Part shown: positions 51,730 to 59,937 of the stretch, piece after piece | How positions within the stretch are numbered: position 1 is the first letter of the stretch | Layout of the letters: every line of letters begins with the position of its first letter | Source of the DNA: C-114 sp963745405 | GTDB lineage: Bacteria > Chloroflexota > Limnocylindria > Limnocylindrales > CSP1-4 | DNA: 64,000 nt | Direction of reading: 5' to 3' | Assembly: GCA_963745405.1 (NCBI GenBank) | Contig: CAVUWY010000002.1 | Span: forward strand, 310,001-374,000 | Translations under genes and position numbers: made by a program | The notes under the pieces: generated by a model | The model's input: only the letters and a program-made list of their open reading frames with translations | The model's database searches: none | What the model was told of the DNA's origin: nothing

Positions 51730-52959
51730 ATGGCCACCGTGACGTTCGAGCACGTCGTCAAGAAGTACGGGGAAGTCGTCGCTGTCGACGATCTGAGCCT
51801 CGACATCCAGGACGGCGAGTTCATGGTCCTCGTCGGGCCGTCGGGCTGCGGCAAGACGACCAGCCTGCGGATGATCGCCGGCCTCGAGGAGATCACCGCC
51901 GGCGAGCTGAAGATCGGCGACCGCGTCGTCAACGACGTCGCTCCCAAGGACCGCGACATCGCCATGGTCTTCCAGAGCTACGCCCTCTACCCGCACATGA
52001 CCGTGCGCGACAACCTCGCCTTCGGCCTCAAGCTCCGCAAGGTCCCCAAGCAGGACATCGACCGGCGGGTCAAGGAGGCGGCCGACATCCTCGACATCGG
52101 CCGCTACCTCGATCGCAAGCCGAAGGAACTCTCGGGCGGCCAGCGCCAGCGCGTCGCCCTCGGCCGAGCCATCGTCCGCGAGCCGGCCGTGTTCCTCATG
52201 GACGAGCCGCTGTCGAACCTCGACGCCAAGCTCCGCGTGCAGACGCGGGCCGAGCTCGCCCGTCTCCACCAGCGCCTCGGCACGACCACCGTCTACGTCA
52301 CCCACGACCAGGTCGAGGCGATGACGATGGGCAGCCGGATCGCGGTCATGAGCGAAGGCCTTCTCCAGCAGGTCGGCACGCCGCAGCAGCTGTACGACCA
52401 TCCGGTCAACCGCTTCGTCGCCGGCTTCATCGGCAGCCCGGCGATGAACTTCGTCGACGTGACGATCAACGGGTCGGGCGACTCGGCGACCCTCCAGGCG
52501 CCCGATGCGACCATCCCGATCCCCGCTCGGCTGCGGGGCGCGGTCGGCCGGGTGACGAGCGGCAAGCTCGTCGCCGGCTTCCGGCCCGACCACCTCGACC
52601 TCGGCACGGGCGGCGCCGACACGGCGACGATCCGGGGACGCGCCGACGTCGTCGAATACCTCGGCGCGCAGGAGCTCCTCCACGTGTCGGCCGCCGGCAA
52701 GGACCTCGTGGCGATCGTCAACGCCTCGCGCCAGGTTCGGCCCGGCGACGACATCTCGCTCAGCCTGCCGCTCGACAAGCTCCACCTCTTCGACGCCGAG
52801 ACCGGCATCTCCGTGATCCAGCTGCTGGGCGACATGCCCTCGACCGACGTCGACGGCATGACCGCCGACCGGGCGGCCGAGGCCACGGCAGCGGCGCCGG
52901 CAGCGGCGGTCGGGGATGGGGCCGGTGACACGGACGCCCCGACCACGGTGTCGGCCTGA
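51730..52959 (+). CDS. ugpC: UgpC/MsmK-type ABC transporter ATP-binding protein
   Basis: 409 residues. Walker A GPSGCGKTT, MVFQSYALYPHMTVRDNLAFGLKLRKV, signature LSGGQRQRVALGRAI, Walker B FLMDEPLSNLDAKLR, switch YVTHDQ. The C-terminal third is the TOBE/MalK regulatory domain (GFRPDHLDL...VVEYLGAQELLHV), and an Ala-rich tail of 40 residues follows. Such ATPases energise several sugar or glycerol-phosphate importers, and no permease is next to it, so it may be shared. GGAGGA precedes the ATG by nine bases. Confidence 0.92.
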   Translation: MATVTFEHVVKKYGEVVAVDDLSLDIQDGEFMVLVGPSGCGKTTSLRMIAGLEEITAGELKIGDRVVNDVAPKDRDIAMVFQSYALYPHMTVRDNLAFGLKLRKVPKQDIDRRVKEAADILDIGRYLDRKPKELSGGQRQRVALGRAIVREPAVFLMDEPLSNLDAKLRVQTRAELARLHQRLGTTTVYVTHDQVEAMTMGSRIAVMSEGLLQQVGTPQQLYDHPVNRFVAGFIGSPAMNFVDVTINGSGDSATLQAPDATIPIPARLRGAVGRVTSGKLVAGFRPDHLDLGTGGADTATIRGRADVVEYLGAQELLHVSAAGKDLVAIVNASRQVRPGDDISLSLPLDKLHLFDAETGISVIQLLGDMPSTDVDGMTADRAAEATAAAPAAAVGDGAGDTDAPTTVSA

Positions 52960-53060
52960 GCGATCTCGATCGGGGCGATCGCCCGGCGAGCGCAGCAATC
53001 GCGGCAGGCGACAGCGCCGGCGGCCCCGACCCGCTCGAGGAGCGGGTCGTCGCCTCGCGG

Positions 53061-53603
53061 GTGCTCCATCGGGGCCACTATCTGACGTTCCGCGTCGACA
53101 CGATCGAGCGGCTCGACGGGACGCGGGCCGAGCGGGACGTGTGCGGGCACCCCGGAGCCGTCGCCATCCTGGCCCTCGACGGCGAGGACCGCGTCCTGAT
53201 GGTCCGCCAGTGGCGGTCGCCGGCGGGCCGGGCCATGCTCGAGATCCCGGCCGGCACCCTGTCGGTGCTCGAGGCCGAGGGCGGCACGATCGAGGACCAC
53301 GCCCTCGCCGCCCGACGAGAGCTCGAGGAGGAGACCGGCTATCGGGCCGGCCGCTGGCGCCTCATCGGTTCGTTCTGGACCGCTCCCGGCTTCGCCGAGG
53401 AGCTCATGCACCTCTATCTCGCGACCGAGCTCCGACCGGCGGCCGACGATCGCCTGGATCCCGACGAGGATGAGCGGCTCGAGCTCGAGCGACTGCCCTG
53501 GCGCGAGGCCGTCGAGGCCGCGACGACGGGTCGCCTCGTCGACGCGAAGTCGATCCTCGGCCTCCTCTGGCTCGACCGCCTCAAGGCTCGCGGCGAGGCG
53601 TAG
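53061..53603 (+). CDS. NUDIX hydrolase, ADP-ribose pyrophosphatase type
   Basis: 180 residues from GTG 53061. The Nudix box is AARRELEEETGYRAG preceded by LEIPAGTL; a proline-rich APGF follows as in ADP-ribose pyrophosphatases. It would split ADP-ribose or related nucleotide sugars. The family sequence continues in frame upstream (DPLEERVVASR), but no ATG, GTG or TTG exists between the ABC gene stop and 53061; a CTG at 52956, overlapping that stop, may be the true start. The 229 bp after it show nothing I can name. Confidence 0.88.
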   Translation: MLHRGHYLTFRVDTIERLDGTRAERDVCGHPGAVAILALDGEDRVLMVRQWRSPAGRAMLEIPAGTLSVLEAEGGTIEDHALAARRELEEETGYRAGRWRLIGSFWTAPGFAEELMHLYLATELRPAADDRLDPDEDERLELERLPWREAVEAATTGRLVDAKSILGLLWLDRLKARGEA

Positions 53604-53832
53604 TCGGCGGCACGGCCGGCGTGGCAGAGCGGCCGGCCGGCCGCAGCGAAAGTCACCCCACGACCAAGAAGTGCCTGGACGTGGGTCGGATCCCTCCCAT
53701 GGGGTAGCCCGCGGACGGTGCGACGGTCGGATCGAGCGTGGCCAGTCCGATCCCAGACGTCCTTGCCCCCGTTCGAGCCATGTCGCGGCCCACGTACGCG
53801 CCTGCTGATCGTGGGGCGAATACCCCGGCAAG

Positions 53833-54309
53833 CTAGACCTCGTCGGTGGGAGCGGAAGGCGCCTCGGGTTCCGACCCTGGAGCCGCTCGAGCCGGTCCCG
53901 GCGCGGTCGGCGGTGGCTCGGTGGGTGCCGCGGCCGGCGGCGGCAGTCGTTCCAGGGCCGCCCGGTAGAGCGACGAGGCGGGATCGAGGGCGACCGCAAG
54001 GCGGAGGTGGGTCCGTGCCTCGTCGATCCGGCCGAGCCTCTTGAGGCTCTGGCCGAGCGCGTAGTGGGCGTAGTCGGACGACGGGTCGACCTCGAGGAGC
54101 GCCCCGAAGACCTCCGCCGCCCGCGCCCGCTGGCCGCTGTTGTAGCAGGCCCGCCCGAGCGCTTCGAGGATCGAGCCCTTGCCCGGCTCCATGGCCGCGG
54201 CACGCTCAAGGATGACCGCCGCCTGGGCGTGGTGGCGTCGAGCCATGAGCTCGTGGCCGCGCTGGAGGAGCTCGTATGCGCTCTCGCGTTCGTCGGGTGA
54301 GGCGGTCAT
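53833..54309 (-). CDS. TPR-repeat protein
   Basis: 158 residues. Residues 8-125 form three tetratricopeptide repeats (AYELLQRGHELMARRHHAQAAVILERA, then SILEALGRACYNSGQRARAAEVFGALLEVDP, then YAHYALGQSLKRLGRIDEARTHLRLAVALDP). The last 30 residues are Pro/Ala-rich. TPRs bind other proteins; the partner is unknown. It is last in an operon with the phosphoribosyltransferase, 35 bp downstream of it. Confidence 0.86.
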   Translation of the reverse strand: MTASPDERESAYELLQRGHELMARRHHAQAAVILERAAAMEPGKGSILEALGRACYNSGQRARAAEVFGALLEVDPSSDYAHYALGQSLKRLGRIDEARTHLRLAVALDPASSLYRAALERLPPPAAAPTEPPPTAPGPARAAPGSEPEAPSAPTDEV

Positions 54310-54344
54310 CGGGAGCCGGGCCCGGTCAGGCGGGGACGCTCGCG

Positions 54345-55376
54345 TCAGCCCGCGGTGGTCCAGCCCGCGAGGTCGACCGGCCGAAGACGCGGGCTGGCCG
54401 TCCGGCCGGGGATGCGGCCGCGCTTGGCGATCGCCCGCCCGTCGATCTCCTTGATGTCGCCGGTGAAATCGATCGGCGCGGCACCGCTGATGTACGAGCC
54501 GACGGCGTACGAATCGACCGGCGCCTCGGCCTCCTTGAAGTAGCCGATCCGCTCCGGCGAGAGCCCGCCCGAGACGACGATCCGGACGTGCTGGAAGCCC
54601 TCGAGGTCGAGTCGGGCCCGCACCTCCTTGACGAGGTCGGCGGTCACCCGGCCCCGTTCGGCCGGCGTGTCGAGGCGGATGCCGTACAGGCGGTCGCCGA
54701 GGGCGTGGGCGACCCGGAGCGCCTCCTCGGCCTCGTCCTTGAACGTGTCGATGAGGACGATCCGGGGCACGTCCGGCTCGAGGTCGCGATCGAACGCCTC
54801 GGCCGCCCGGACGGTGTCGCCGAAGATGAGGACGAGGGAATGCGGCATCGTGCCGGTCGGGGCGAGGCCGGCGAGGCGGGCACCGGCCGGCGTCGAGGCG
54901 CCGACGCAGCCGCCGACGATGGCCGCGTAGTCGAGGACGTCGGTGACGTCGGGGTGGACGTGACGGGCGCCGAAGCAGATCACCGGGGCCGGTGCGGCGG
55001 CCTCGACGCACTCGTGGGCCGCCGTCGCCCAACCGGTCGACTGGGCGAGCATGCCGAGGATCGCGGTCTCGTACAGCCCGAAGCGACGGTAGCGGGCGGT
55101 GATGCGGAGGACGATCTCCTTGGCCTCGAACGTGTCGCCGTCGTCGAGCGCCTCGACGGTCACGGCCTCCTCGGGATCGCCACCGAGGACGTGGGCGATG
55201 AGGTTCTTGGCCTCGTCGATGCCACACAGGATGCCCGCCTGGCGGCTGAAGACCTCCATCGAGACGATCGGGTCGATGCCCTCGCGCTCGAGGACGCGAT
55301 CGGCGCGCGCGAAGTAGACGTCGGCCGATTCGCCCGACAGGATCTCGCGGGATGGGCTCGTGTGGAGGATGCCTAT
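54345..55376 (-). CDS. pncB: Nicotinate phosphoribosyltransferase
   Basis: About 343 residues if read from 55376; from the first ATG (55259) 304. Motifs: SMEVFSRQAGILCGIDEAKNL, TGTMPHSLVLIFG, RLDTPAERG, VSGGLSPERI, and GSYISGAAPIDFTGDIKEIDG. It makes nicotinate mononucleotide for NAD salvage. Conserved sequence (SREILSGESADVYFARADRVLEREG) precedes ATG 55259 in frame, so that Met is internal; yet no ATG, GTG or TTG lies upstream. An ATA at 55376, overlapping the preceding gene stop, or CTG at 55344 are the candidates, or a base error hides the start. Confidence 0.86.
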   Translation of the reverse strand: MGILHTSPSREILSGESADVYFARADRVLEREGIDPIVSMEVFSRQAGILCGIDEAKNLIAHVLGGDPEEAVTVEALDDGDTFEAKEIVLRITARYRRFGLYETAILGMLAQSTGWATAAHECVEAAAPAPVICFGARHVHPDVTDVLDYAAIVGGCVGASTPAGARLAGLAPTGTMPHSLVLIFGDTVRAAEAFDRDLEPDVPRIVLIDTFKDEAEEALRVAHALGDRLYGIRLDTPAERGRVTADLVKEVRARLDLEGFQHVRIVVSGGLSPERIGYFKEAEAPVDSYAVGSYISGAAPIDFTGDIKEIDGRAIAKRGRIPGRTASPRLRPVDLAGWTTAG

Positions 55377-57694
55377 CGGTCGTCTCCCCCTTCGTCTCCG
55401 CTCGCCTGGTCGCTGGCACCCGGAAGGGTGCCGGGGAGTGTACCGTACGCCGCCGCCTCGCTCGGGGGATCGCGAGGCACGGGCCGGTCTGCCAGGCCTG
55501 TCGGCTGCGCCGGCGAGCGGTGGGCCATCGGCGCCCAGGACGCCGCCGACCGGGGCGGCGGATACCGTCGCGGCAGGCTCGGCAGCGGTGCGATGGCCCG
55601 TCCCGCCGAGATGGCCCGACGAGCGCGGAAGCGGGTGGCGACGAAGGCGACGACCCCGAACGCGGCGAGGACGAGGGCGACCATCGCCAGGCGGCCGCGT
55701 CCGACGTCCTGCGCGCCGGTCCAGGTCGCGGCCGCAGCGTCGGCGGTCGCGACGGCGCCCGAGAGATCGCCGGCGGCGAATGCCGTGCGGGCCGAGGCGA
55801 GGGTCGCATCGGGGTCGGCACCGAGGAGGCCGATCGCCGCGACGGGCGAACTGTCATCGGGCTTCGTCGCCGAGTCCGCGACGATCCGCGAGATCGCCTG
55901 CCGCTCGGCCGTCGCCTCGGCCGCCGCGGCTGCCGTCCCGCCGCTCCCCTCGAACGCGGTCCGCAGCGTCCCCGGGAGGGTGAGGTCGGCGGTCTCGGCC
56001 GCGGTGGCGAGCGTCGTCCGCTGGGTCAGCACCGCCCGGGCCGCGTCGATCTGGGCGCTCGCGTCGTCGAAGCGCCACTCGTCGAGGGCGGTCCTGATCG
56101 ATGCCGGGAGCTGCCAGTCGCCGGCCTGGGCGACGGCGGCCGCATAGGCCGCCCGGACGCGGGCTCGGTCGTCGAGGAGGGATACCTCGTCGGGGCGGAC
56201 CACCCACGTCCGCCACAGGTCGTCGTACGGCTGGCCCGTTCGCGTCTCGAGGAGGTCGAGCAGGCCGCGCCAGTCCGGAGCGCCACCGCTGGACGGTGCG
56301 GCGGCGGCTCCCGGCGAACCCGCCCCGGAGGTCGCAGCGCCGGGCGTGGCGCCAGAGGTCACAGTGCCGGCGGGCGACAGGTCCGCCATCTCGCCCGATG
56401 CGGCGGCCTGCCAGACGGCGGTCAGGCCGGCCGGCCCGGCGCGCTTCGCGATGAGCGTCGCGAGCTGGATCGACGCCGCTTCGGCGTAGGCGTCGGACTT
56501 GGTCGGGGTCCGTCCGCCGCCGGTCCAGGCGTTGAGGGGGATCCTGGCCGCCTGGAGCGCCTTCGTCAGGGGCGTCGCCGGCAGGGCGACATTGAGGGTC
56601 GGGGCGATGGTGGCCGCGTAATAGCCGGCGAACCCCTCGGCCGCCCAGCGATCGGCCACGAGCGACTGATTGAACCAGGCATGGGCCGACTCACGGAGGA
56701 CGACGCCCGGGGCCGCGTCATAGGCGACGAGGATCCGGCCGGAGCCCGGGTCGTAGATCGATGCGTAGCCGCCGAGGGCCTGGGTGATCGCCTCCTCGAT
56801 GGCCAGCGGGGATGCCTCGCCCGGCGCCGGGACGCCGATGAGCTTGCCGAGGGCGGGCAGCGCCTTCTTCTCGAGCGCGGCGATCCGCGATCCGAAGGCG
56901 GCGTCGTCCGGCCAGGCCCGGACGACGACCGCCATGGGCGCGCCGGCGACGGTGGGCGAGAGCGGCGTCTCGCGATAGGCGCCGGCGCGGTCGGCGACGA
57001 TATAGGCGGCCCAGGTCAGCGGCGCCGCCAGCGACCCGCTCGTGTAGGTCTGGTTGCCGGCGGAATCGGTCGAGGGGCCCTTGAGCGACCCGCCCTGCGA
57101 CGTCATCCGATACCCGGCCGGCAGCGACACGGACACGCTGCCGCCGCCGGTCCCTGCCGACCCATAGGCCCAGACCGGGAAGGTGGCGAAGGACGTCCCG
57201 ACCCGGACGTTGCGGGTCGCCGAGCCGCCGCGGTCGACGAGGTCGAACGATAGCCGGAGGGTGATCGTCCGGCCGCTCCCGAGCTTCGTCCCGAGCGAGA
57301 TCGCCAGCAGCGTCTGCGACGAGGTCCGCGATGAGACCTGGACGCTCGGGTGGGCCGTCGAACCCAGCGCGGCGACCGTGAACCCGCTCGTACCCGGCAG
57401 GACGGCCAGCGAGGCGGCGTCGACGTAGTAGCGGCGGATGACCGTGTCGCTCCGATAATTCGTCGCCCGCAGGTCGACGCTCACGTGGACCCGGTGCTTC
57501 GTCGGCTGGATGGTGTAACGGGCCGCCGCGACCATCGTCACGTCGGGCGAGGCGGCAGCGGCCGGGCCGACCATCGGCGCGGTCCCGGCCAGGCCGAGCA
57601 GGAGGGCGGCCGCCACAGAGGCCAGGATCGCTCGCCCGACGAGCCGTCGATATCGACCGGTCGTCGCGACCGTCCCCCGGAGGCGATCCGTCAC
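55373..57694 (-). CDS. Membrane-anchored M1 peptidase-like protein, active site degenerate
   Basis: 773 residues from GTG 57694 (4-bp overlap with YbjN-like stop). Signal peptide at about 20-48, an extracytoplasmic body, and one C-terminal helix (about 690-710, LAMVALVLAAFGVVAFVA) then a Pro-rich cytoplasmic tail. The region VLRESAHAWFNQSLVADRWAAEGFAGYYA follows the gluzincin pattern HExxH-(18)-E, but the first zinc His is Arg. The catalytic Glu, second His and third ligand Glu remain. It is probably a non-catalytic relative of M1 aminopeptidases. Confidence 0.78.
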   Translation of the reverse strand: MTDRLRGTVATTGRYRRLVGRAILASVAAALLLGLAGTAPMVGPAAAASPDVTMVAAARYTIQPTKHRVHVSVDLRATNYRSDTVIRRYYVDAASLAVLPGTSGFTVAALGSTAHPSVQVSSRTSSQTLLAISLGTKLGSGRTITLRLSFDLVDRGGSATRNVRVGTSFATFPVWAYGSAGTGGGSVSVSLPAGYRMTSQGGSLKGPSTDSAGNQTYTSGSLAAPLTWAAYIVADRAGAYRETPLSPTVAGAPMAVVVRAWPDDAAFGSRIAALEKKALPALGKLIGVPAPGEASPLAIEEAITQALGGYASIYDPGSGRILVAYDAAPGVVLRESAHAWFNQSLVADRWAAEGFAGYYAATIAPTLNVALPATPLTKALQAARIPLNAWTGGGRTPTKSDAYAEAASIQLATLIAKRAGPAGLTAVWQAAASGEMADLSPAGTVTSGATPGAATSGAGSPGAAAAPSSGGAPDWRGLLDLLETRTGQPYDDLWRTWVVRPDEVSLLDDRARVRAAYAAAVAQAGDWQLPASIRTALDEWRFDDASAQIDAARAVLTQRTTLATAAETADLTLPGTLRTAFEGSGGTAAAAAEATAERQAISRIVADSATKPDDSSPVAAIGLLGADPDATLASARTAFAAGDLSGAVATADAAAATWTGAQDVGRGRLAMVALVLAAFGVVAFVATRFRARRAISAGRAIAPLPSLPRRYPPPRSAASWAPMAHRSPAQPTGLADRPVPRDPPSEAAAYGTLPGTLPGASDQASGDEGGDDR

Positions 57695-58221
57695 CCGACC
57701 GCGAGCTCCCCGAGCCGGTCGGCGTAGCGGGCGAACAGGCCGACCTGGCGGCTCACCCGATCGCCCGCCGGGGGGACCTTCCGATCGATCCAGATCCAGG
57801 CCGCCGATTCCTCGACGAGCTGGTCGCAGATCGCCAGCAGTCGGGCCATGGCGAGGCCGAGCTCGTCGCGGTCCAGCCGGTCGATGGCGATCTCGGCGGT
57901 GAGGATCGGCCGCTCGTCGGTGGCCACGGCGAACTTCGCGAAGGGGAACTCGTCGTTCCAGCGGAGGAGGCGGCGGTACGACTTGCGGAAGCTGTCCCCG
58001 AGCGGCGGCGCGTAGTGGATCCAGACGATCGCGGCGAGCGACGGGTCGAGGATCACGGTCGTCCGGATGTCGAACCGGCGGCGGCCGTCCAGGACGAGAT
58101 CCCACGAGGAGATCCCTTCTCGGTCGACCCGCTCCTCCGGGAGCAGGCCGAGCTCACCGAACCAGCCCTCGAGCTCGAAGGGGCCGGGTCGCGAGACCGG
58201 CGTCGGGCGGGTGGTCGTCAT
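57691..58221 (-). CDS. YbjN-like protein
   Basis: 176 residues, soluble. The pattern FDIRTTVILDPSLAAIVWIHYAPPLGDSFRKSYRRLLRWNDEFPFAKFAV...LTAEIAIDRLDRDELGLAMARLLAICDQ matches YbjN/type III chaperone-like folds. Such proteins are thought to act as chaperones or regulators; no reaction is known. It opens the four-gene operon with the M1-like protein, phosphoribosyltransferase and TPR protein. Confidence 0.7.
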   Translation of the reverse strand: MTTTRPTPVSRPGPFELEGWFGELGLLPEERVDREGISSWDLVLDGRRRFDIRTTVILDPSLAAIVWIHYAPPLGDSFRKSYRRLLRWNDEFPFAKFAVATDERPILTAEIAIDRLDRDELGLAMARLLAICDQLVEESAAWIWIDRKVPPAGDRVSRQVGLFARYADRLGELAVG

Positions 58222-58325
58222 CGGGCGGCGACGACCGTCCCGGCAGGGCTTGCAGGCATGGGCGGACAGTCTATCGGAGACCGCCCCGATGCTCGCTCGG
58301 ACCGGGGCCCGGCCGCGGTCCGGTC

Positions 58326-58400
58326 GGGCGGCGCCGGCCCCCGGCTTCAGTCCGGGCGGCGCCGGCCCCCGGCTTCAGTCCGGGCGGCGCCGGCCCCCGG
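58326..58400. repeat. 28-bp tandem repeat at the end of glgC
   Basis: Units start at 58326, 58354 and 58382 (last one 19 bp); the unit begins GGGCGGCGCCGGCCCCCGGC. The array crosses the glgC stop codon at 58375, so the protein end and the terminator region are both built from it. Confidence 0.88.
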
Positions 58401-59801
58401 ATGGCGCGTCGGCGCTCTGGCGGATCGCGCTCGGCCCCACGGTCGCGGAGCGGAGGCTTCCGGTCGTGCCGGTCGATCCGGAGCCGGTGGCCGGTGACAC
58501 ATCGCCGTCCAGCGTCGTCGAGGCCCGGCGTCGCTGCGCAGCGTCGTCGCGGCGTTCCACCGTCGCTCCGCTGCGGACGACCCGGGTGGCGAAGTCGGAC
58601 GTCCGTACGTCGCCCCCGATCTTCACGTTGCGGCCGATGCGGACGCCGCGAGGGATGATCGCCCGCTTGCCGACGACGGTGATCCCGGTGAAGAGGCGAG
58701 CCGGCTCCTGCCGGTTCGGGATCGTCAGGTCGGCGCCTTCACCGATGATCGAGCCCGGCCCGACGACGACCTCCTTGTCGAGGATCGCCCGGTCGACGAC
58801 GGCGCCGGAGCGGATGACCGAGTCGAACATGACGATCGAGTCGCGGACGACGGCTCCGACCTCGACGCGGACGCCCGGCGAGAGGACCGAGTTCACGACG
58901 GTCCCGTTGATGACGCAGCCGTGGCTGATGAGGCTGCGATGGACCTGGCTCGTCGAGCCGACGCGGGCCGGGGCCCGTTCCTCCGACCGGGTGTGGATGA
59001 GCCAGTCCCGGTCGTACAGGTCGAGCTCGGGGGCGTCCTCGAGGAGGGCCATGTTGGCCTCCCAGTAGGACTGGATCGGTGCCGACGTCCTGCCAGTAGC
59101 CGTCGAAGTGGTAGCCGAACACCCGCGCCCCGCCCTCGATCATGGCCGGGATGACGTGGGACCCGAAATCGGTCCGCTCCTCGGTCAGCCAGCGCCGCAG
59201 GGCCCGCTTGCTGAAGACGTAGACGCCCATGCTGGCGAGGTCGCTCTTGGGCTGCTTCGGCTTCTCCTGCCACTCGGTCGACGTGATCGGAGTCGTCCAT
59301 GGCGAGGATGCCCATCCGGGTCGCGTCGGCGAGGGGGACCCGCCGGACGGCGATGGTCACGTCCGCCCGCCTGGCGCGGTGGGCGGCCACGAACGGCTGG
59401 TAGTCCATCTTGTAGATGTGGTCGCCGGCGAGGATCACGATCGTGTCGGACGGGTCGTGCTCGATCACGTTGATGTTGCGGAGGACGGCGTCGGCCGTGC
59501 CGCGGTACCACTCGGCGACCCGGCCGCGGGCGATGTACGGCTGGAGCATCTTGACGCCGCCGTTGTTGCGGTCGAGGTCCCACGGCCGGCCGAGGCCGAT
59601 GTGGTCGTTGAGCGAGCGGGGGTTGTACTGGGTGAGGACGACGACGTTGTCGATGTCCGAGTTCACGCAGTTCGAGAGCGAGAAGTCGATGATCCGGTAC
59701 TTGCCGCCGAACGGGACGGCCGGCTTGGCCCGGACCGACGAGAGGATCGACAGGCGCTCACCTTCGCCACCGGCCAGGATGACGGCCATCGTCCGCTTCA
59801 T
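58375..59801 (-). CDS. glgC: Glucose-1-phosphate adenylyltransferase (two frameshifts)
   Basis: Removing one base near 59285 (before TEWQEKPKQPKSDLASMGVYVFS) and one near 59087 (GT-IQSYWEANMALL) gives a full protein of 474 residues. Motifs: VILAGGEGERL, PFGGKYRIIDFSLSNCVNS, YRGTADAVLRN, LAGDHIYKMDY, and a C-terminal left-handed beta-helix (GSTSQVHRSLISHGCVINGTV...). It makes ADP-glucose for glycogen. About 55 residues of low-complexity tail follow the beta-helix and end in the 28-bp repeat. As it stands the gene would give a truncated enzyme. Confidence 0.9.
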
Positions 59802-59873
59802 CGGGAGGTCCCCTTTCCCGTGTCCGGCCGCGCCGCTCCCCGGCTCACCGCGGCATCGAACAGCGCTCCGTCG

Positions 59874-59882
59874 ATGCTAGCA
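59874..59882 (-). promoter_or_regulatory. Extended -10 box of glgC
   Basis: TGCTAGCAT on the minus strand, identical to the box before guanine deaminase. The leader would be about 65 bases. Confidence 0.5.
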
Positions 59883-59937
59883 CCGCCCACCGCACCGGCG
59901 GATGTACGGGCTGTGAACGATCGCGCCGACCGCCGGC

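Noticed and set aside
53604..53832. Small ORF on the plus strand after the NUDIX gene
   Set aside because: No ribosome site, no family and codon use unlike neighbours; I see nothing definite in this gap.
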